Source of the DNA: Novacetimonas maltaceti
GTDB lineage: Bacteria; Pseudomonadota; Alphaproteobacteria; Acetobacterales; Acetobacteraceae
Direction: 5' to 3'
NCBI RefSeq assembly: GCF_002906255.1
Contig: NZ_POTC01000010.1
Coordinates: 1-64,000, forward strand
Length of the DNA stretch: 64,000 nt
In this document: positions 60,396 to 64,000 of the stretch, in pieces
Position numbering within the stretch: position 1 is the first letter of the stretch
Layout of the letters: every line of letters starts with the position of its first letter
Notes under the pieces: model-generated
Database searches by the model: none
The model's input: the letters and a program-made list of their open reading frames with translations, nothing else
Told to the model about the DNA's origin: nothing
Position numbers and translations under genes: made by a program

Positions 60396-60466
60396 AAAAG
60401 TTTTTGGTGAAGCTTTTTTCAAAAAGCTTCAAGGAACGCCGCCTTTCTGAAAAAAGACGGCCCCAA
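60396..60466. repeat. Copy 13 of the hairpin repeat
   Basis: AAAAGTTTTTGGTGAAGC with the perfect GAAGCTTTTT/AAAAAGCTTC hairpin, then AAGGAACGCCGCCTTTCTG and AAAAAAGACGGCCCC as a weakened second hairpin. It lies just downstream of the solute-binding-protein gene end. Confidence 0.75.
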
Positions 60467-60474
60467 CCCTGGCG

Positions 60475-62142
60475 CTACTGCACCCACACCTGTGAAAAGA
60501 TCATGTGGTACAGGGTGGTATAGAAATAATTCCCCAGACGCTTCGACACCAGGTCCACATAGTTCATGTGGATGACCGGAACAGCGGGGGAGTCGCGGGT
60601 AATCAGGTCGTTGGCCTGTATCCACAGCGCGCGCGCCGCGTCGGGATCGACGGTTGCGCGGGCGCGGTCCATCACCTGCTGCACCTGCGCGTTGCAGAAG
60701 CCGGAGATGTTGATCGAACTGTCGGAATGGGGATGGAAGTTCTCGCACCCGAACAGGGTATCGAGGAAGTTGGAAGGCGAGGGATAGTCCGCATACCATT
60801 CGCGCAGGCTGATCTGCACATGGTTGTCGGTATTTTCGATATAGGTCGAATGGATGGTCTTCGACACGTTGCGGACATGCGCGTTATAGCCGATGGCCTG
60901 CAGCATGCCGCGCACATAGGTCCCCATGCTCATGTCCACCGCGTTGGCGGGGACGACCAGTGTCACGTCCTGTCCCGCCGTGCCGCTTTCACGCACCAGC
61001 TGTCGCGCGCGTTCCAGGTCAGGCCCCCGCCATGCGGGCGCGGGATGGTCGGGGGAGGCATCGCGGGTATAGGCACATTGCCCGTCATTGGGCAGCAGGC
61101 CGGGCGGCACCATCGAACATAATGGCGCGCCAAGCGCACCGCCACCGACCAGGATCGTCATCGCCCGGCGGTCGAGCGCGTAATTGACCGCCTGTCGCGC
61201 CTTGATGTTGTTGAACGGCGGCAGGTTGACGTTCATCGGCATGAAATACAGCCCGTAGAGTGGCTGCACATGCACCTGCGCGGTATAGCGCGCACCCAGT
61301 TCGCCCAGACGGTCCAGTGGCTTGTTGCCAAAGGCCCAGTCATACTGCCCGTTTTCGACCGCCGTGACCGCGTCTTCGTCCGACAGGCCGAAATCATAGG
61401 AAATGGCATCGACATAGCCATCGGGCTGCGCATCGTTGTTCCACGCATGGAAATACGGGTTGCGCGCCAGTTGCATGTGCTGCTGCGGGTCGTAGGCGAC
61501 GATATGGTATGGCCCCGTGCCGGGGATCGGGCTGTTGCCCACGTCATGCAGCGGCGTGTCGGCCGGCAGGATGGAGGCATGGGGGAAGGCGATCTTCTGC
61601 GGGAATTCCGCGTCCGGTTCCTTCAGGCGGATGGTGATGCGCCGGGTCGCGGGGTCGGTCTGCACCCCATCGGCCAGGGTGCAGTGCGCGGGATCGCGCA
61701 TGCAGTCATCCGCGCCGATGATCCCGCCATAGAACGAGCCTGCGGTCGGGCTGCCGACGATGAAGATCCGCCGCAGCGACGCCACCACGTCATCCAGCCC
61801 GACCTCCCGCCCGTCGGAAAAGCGCACGCCGCGCCGCAGGGTGAAGATCCATGTCCGTCCCCCGTCAGGGGTATCGGGCAGGGATTCGGCAAGGTCGGGG
61901 ACCAGTTCGCTGCCTGCCGGTCCCTGTGCCTTGCGGAAGTTCAGCAGCCCGTCATAGACGATGTTGAACAGCTGCATGTACATGGTGTCATAGTCGATCT
62001 GCGGGTCCAGCGTCCCGGCGGAGGCCCGCGCCGTCAGCCGCAGCGTCCCGCCCCGGTGGTCCGCCGCCCGCGCCACCCCCGCGCCGTGCAGGCAGGCCAT
62101 GCCGGCGACGGCCAGGGCGAGGCCCAGTCGGAGTGGCCTCAC
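60475..62142 (-). CDS. Peptide/nickel-type ABC transporter solute-binding protein (SBP_bac_5)
   Basis: A 555-residue periplasmic protein with signal peptide (LALAVAGMACLHGAGVARAA). Family 5 landmarks are RGGTLRLTARASAGTLDPQID, DLAESLPDTPDGGRTWIFTLRRGVRFSDG, PIPGTGPYHIVAYDPQQHM and NNIKARQAVNYALDRRA. It binds oligopeptides or similar ligands for an inner-membrane importer. GTG 62142 overlaps the stop of the Sco-like gene (GTGA), so it is part of the polA operon. No permease or ATPase gene follows in the window; its partner must lie elsewhere or be absent. Confidence 0.9.
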   Translation of the reverse strand: MRPLRLGLALAVAGMACLHGAGVARAADHRGGTLRLTARASAGTLDPQIDYDTMYMQLFNIVYDGLLNFRKAQGPAGSELVPDLAESLPDTPDGGRTWIFTLRRGVRFSDGREVGLDDVVASLRRIFIVGSPTAGSFYGGIIGADDCMRDPAHCTLADGVQTDPATRRITIRLKEPDAEFPQKIAFPHASILPADTPLHDVGNSPIPGTGPYHIVAYDPQQHMQLARNPYFHAWNNDAQPDGYVDAISYDFGLSDEDAVTAVENGQYDWAFGNKPLDRLGELGARYTAQVHVQPLYGLYFMPMNVNLPPFNNIKARQAVNYALDRRAMTILVGGGALGAPLCSMVPPGLLPNDGQCAYTRDASPDHPAPAWRGPDLERARQLVRESGTAGQDVTLVVPANAVDMSMGTYVRGMLQAIGYNAHVRNVSKTIHSTYIENTDNHVQISLREWYADYPSPSNFLDTLFGCENFHPHSDSSINISGFCNAQVQQVMDRARATVDPDAARALWIQANDLITRDSPAVPVIHMNYVDLVSKRLGNYFYTTLYHMIFSQVWVQ

Positions 62143-62759
62143 TTCTGGTCCGCCATCAACTGCTCGATCCGGTCGGCGATCTCCTGCCCCGTGGCGGTCG
62201 TGGGGATCGTGCCGGAATACCGCTCGGTGGGGGACATGATGACGATCTGCGACGCCGGTTCCATCATGTAGTCCCCACCTTCGAGCGGCTGGCGCACATA
62301 GGGGGCATGGTATTCACGGGCCACGGCCTCGATCATCTTGGGCGATCCGGTCATGCTGAACAGGCGCGGGCCAAAGCGCAGCGTATAGGTGCGCAGCACG
62401 TCGGACGTGTCGCGCATGGGGTCGAGCGAGATGAAGATCGGCGCGACATGGCGTGCCTTTGCCGGGCCAAGGATGTCCATCGCCTTCGCCATGGCCGCCA
62501 TCGTTGCGCCACACACCGTGTCGGGACAGTGGGTGGAGCCGAAATAGACCAGCATCCAGCGCCCGCGGAAATCACTGTCGAGCACCGACCCGTCCGCCCC
62601 GTTGACCAGGCGGAAGGAGCCGCCGACCTCGTTGCCATAGGTGGTCAGCGGCGGGGCCATCCGGTCGAAGATGCGGTAGCCCACATATCCCACCAGCGTT
62701 GAAACCGTCAAAATCACCACCGTGACGATAAGGATAAACCTGTCGCGTTTACTCAGCAT
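62139..62759 (-). CDS. Sco1/SenC-like thioredoxin-fold protein with altered metal site
   Basis: A 206-residue membrane-anchored protein (helix at about 8-30) with the Sco fold: FRGRWMLVYFGSTHCPD, IFISLDPMRDTSDVLRTYT and FGPRLFSMTGSPKMIEAVAR. Normal Sco proteins carry copper on CPDxC and a His in the DH motif. Here the motif is CPDTVC (Cys78, Cys83), one residue too long, and the His is replaced by Pro168 (MMEPASQI). The nucleotide reading confirms both. So it is a Sco-family protein, but copper delivery to cytochrome oxidase is doubtful. It overlaps polA by one base and the next gene by four. Confidence 0.82.
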   Translation of the reverse strand: MLSKRDRFILIVTVVILTVSTLVGYVGYRIFDRMAPPLTTYGNEVGGSFRLVNGADGSVLDSDFRGRWMLVYFGSTHCPDTVCGATMAAMAKAMDILGPAKARHVAPIFISLDPMRDTSDVLRTYTLRFGPRLFSMTGSPKMIEAVAREYHAPYVRQPLEGGDYMMEPASQIVIMSPTERYSGTIPTTATGQEIADRIEQLMADQK

Positions 62760-64000
62760 CAGTGTGCGTCCGCCCAATTCGTTCCGGTCCCGGTCTCCAC
62801 CACCAGCGGCACGGAAAGGGTCGCTGCGGATTCCATGACCTGCTTTACAAGGGCGGCGAGACGGTCCGCCTCTTCGTGCCGCACCTCGAACAGAAGTTCG
62901 TCATGGACCTGAAGCAGCATGCGTCCGTCAAGCCCTGCCTCACGCATTTCGTGAGGAATCCGCACCATCGCGCGTTTTATGATGTCGGCCGCCCCCCCCT
63001 GCAGCGGGGCGTTGATGGCCTGGCGTTCGGCATAATTGCGCCGTGCGGCGTTGCGCCCGTTGATTTCGGGCACCCAGCAGCGCCGCCCGAACGGCGTGAC
63101 CACGTACCCGTTGGCGCGGGCCTCGTCGCGCGTGCGCTCCATGTAGTCGCGGATGCCGGGATAGCGCGCGAAATAGGCGTCGATATAACCCCGTGCCTCC
63201 CCCGGCGGGATGCCAAGCTGCCGCCCGAGGCCGAAGGCGCTGATGCCATAGATGATGCCGAAATTGATCGCCTTCGCCCGGCGGCGCGTCAGCGGGTCCA
63301 TCCCCTCGATGGGGATGTTGAACACTTCGGACGCGGTGCGGGCATGGATGTCCTGCCCCAGCGCAAAGGCTTCCTTCAGGGCGGGGATGTCCGCCACGTG
63401 CGCCAGCAGCCGCAGTTCGATCTGCGAATAATCCGCCGACAGCAGCACATGGCCCGCAGGCGCGATGAAGGCGCGGCGGATGCGCCCGCCTTCTTCGGTG
63501 CGTACGGGGATGTTCTGCAGGTTGGGATCGTTTGACGACAGCCGTCCCGTCGTCGTCACCGCCATCTGGAAGGAGGTATGCACCCGCCCGGTTTCGGGAT
63601 CGACCTGGTTGACCAGCGCATCGGCATAGGTGCTCTTGAGCTTGGCCAGCTGCCGCCATGCCAGCACTTCGGCCGGCAGGTCGTGCCCCTTGTCCGCAAG
63701 GTCCTGCAGCACGGACGAATCCGTCCCCCACGCGCCGGACTTCATGCGCTTGCCGCCGGCAAGTCCCATCTCGTCAAACAGGATCTCGCCCAGCTGCTTG
63801 GGGGAGCCGACATTGAACTCCCGCCCGGCAAGGGTGTGGATGCGCGCCTCAATCGTGGCCATGCGGCCTGCGAATTCGACCGACATGGCGCGCAGGTCGT
63901 TGGCATCGACCGCGATGCCCACCCGCTCCATGTCCGCCAGTATCTCCACCAGCGGGCGTTCCAGCTCCTCATACAGCGCCAGCGCCTTGTTGGGGCGCAG
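62759..64000 (-). CDS. polA: DNA polymerase I, C-terminal polymerase part, partial
   Basis: The frame runs off the right edge; 413 C-terminal residues are visible. Motif A is LSADYSQIELRLLAHVADIP, motif B (O-helix) RRRAKAINFGIIYGISAFGL, and motif C LLQVHDELLFEV; the tract LYEEIERP-like YEELERPLVEILADMERVGI begins the visible part. This is the family A polymerase domain that fills gaps in repair and Okazaki processing. The 3'-5' and 5'-3' exonuclease domains would be outside. Its stop overlaps the ATG of the Sco-like gene, an unusual operon partner. Confidence 0.96.
   Translation of the reverse strand: MRPNKALALYEELERPLVEILADMERVGIAVDANDLRAMSVEFAGRMATIEARIHTLAGREFNVGSPKQLGEILFDEMGLAGGKRMKSGAWGTDSSVLQDLADKGHDLPAEVLAWRQLAKLKSTYADALVNQVDPETGRVHTSFQMAVTTTGRLSSNDPNLQNIPVRTEEGGRIRRAFIAPAGHVLLSADYSQIELRLLAHVADIPALKEAFALGQDIHARTASEVFNIPIEGMDPLTRRRAKAINFGIIYGISAFGLGRQLGIPPGEARGYIDAYFARYPGIRDYMERTRDEARANGYVVTPFGRRCWVPEINGRNAARRNYAERQAINAPLQGGAADIIKRAMVRIPHEMREAGLDGRMLLQVHDELLFEVRHEEADRLAALVKQVMESAATLSVPLVVETGTGTNWADAH

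Overview
The window is high-GC DNA from what looks like an acetic acid bacterium (Acetobacteraceae, most likely Komagataeibacter/Gluconacetobacter). The signs are a PQQ and haem c alcohol dehydrogenase, an Acetobacter xylinum-type haem-PAS cyclic-di-GMP phosphodiesterase, and many intergenic AT-rich hairpin repeats built on AAAAGTTTTTGG and GAAGCTTTTT. The genus assignment is inference from gene content; no rRNA gene is present. No transposase, phage gene, CRISPR array, rRNA or convincing tRNA was seen.

Layout. Bases 1-6.7 kb hold the end of an MFS carboxylate transporter, a LysR regulator and a tightly packed tripartite efflux operon (DHA2 MFS, HlyD adaptor, NodT-type outer-membrane lipoprotein) ending in a pirin-like gene. 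Bases 6.8-31.5 kb are dominated by aromatic catabolism: a FeaB-like (4-hydroxy)phenylacetaldehyde dehydrogenase with a downstream periplasmic quinohaemoprotein alcohol dehydrogenase, a divergent FeaR-like AraC regulator, then a complete homoprotocatechuate pathway (hpaA, hpaBC, hpaR, hpaFEDGHI) and an unusual inner-membrane/outer-membrane fusion gene. pckA, a KGG-repeat stress protein, msrPQ, a Sad-like succinate semialdehyde dehydrogenase and a zinc alcohol dehydrogenase follow.

Read together, these genes suggest a route tyrosol or 2-phenylethanol-type alcohol -> aldehyde (periplasmic PQQ enzyme) -> 4-hydroxyphenylacetate (FeaB) -> homoprotocatechuate (HpaBC) -> ring cleavage (HpaD) -> HpaE/F/G/H/I -> pyruvate + succinate semialdehyde -> succinate (Sad). 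The alcohol step and the link to Sad are inference; the hpa part is well supported by gene content and order.

Bases 31.7-64 kb are a mixed region: a B12/radical-SAM enzyme, a SulP transporter, aroA, a FUSC exporter, an Rrf2 regulator, two beta-propeller proteins, a TonB receptor, fumC, a putative IsdG-type haem oxygenase, an SDR, several small envelope proteins, a photolyase, a KirBac channel, an Lrp/EamA divergent pair, a YddA/SbmA-like ABC transporter, an oxygen-sensing GGDEF-EAL protein, and a polA/Sco-like/solute-binding-protein overlap cluster running off the right edge.

Points most worth a second look are the tyrosol/4-HPA island, the inner-membrane plus signal-peptide plus beta-barrel fusion next to hpaI, the ~80-bp three-way-junction repeat family, a Sco protein with a CX4C motif and no copper histidine, a pirin lacking its metal histidines, and an IsdG triad in a small monooxygenase. 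Functions are assigned by reading the sequence only; no database search was run.
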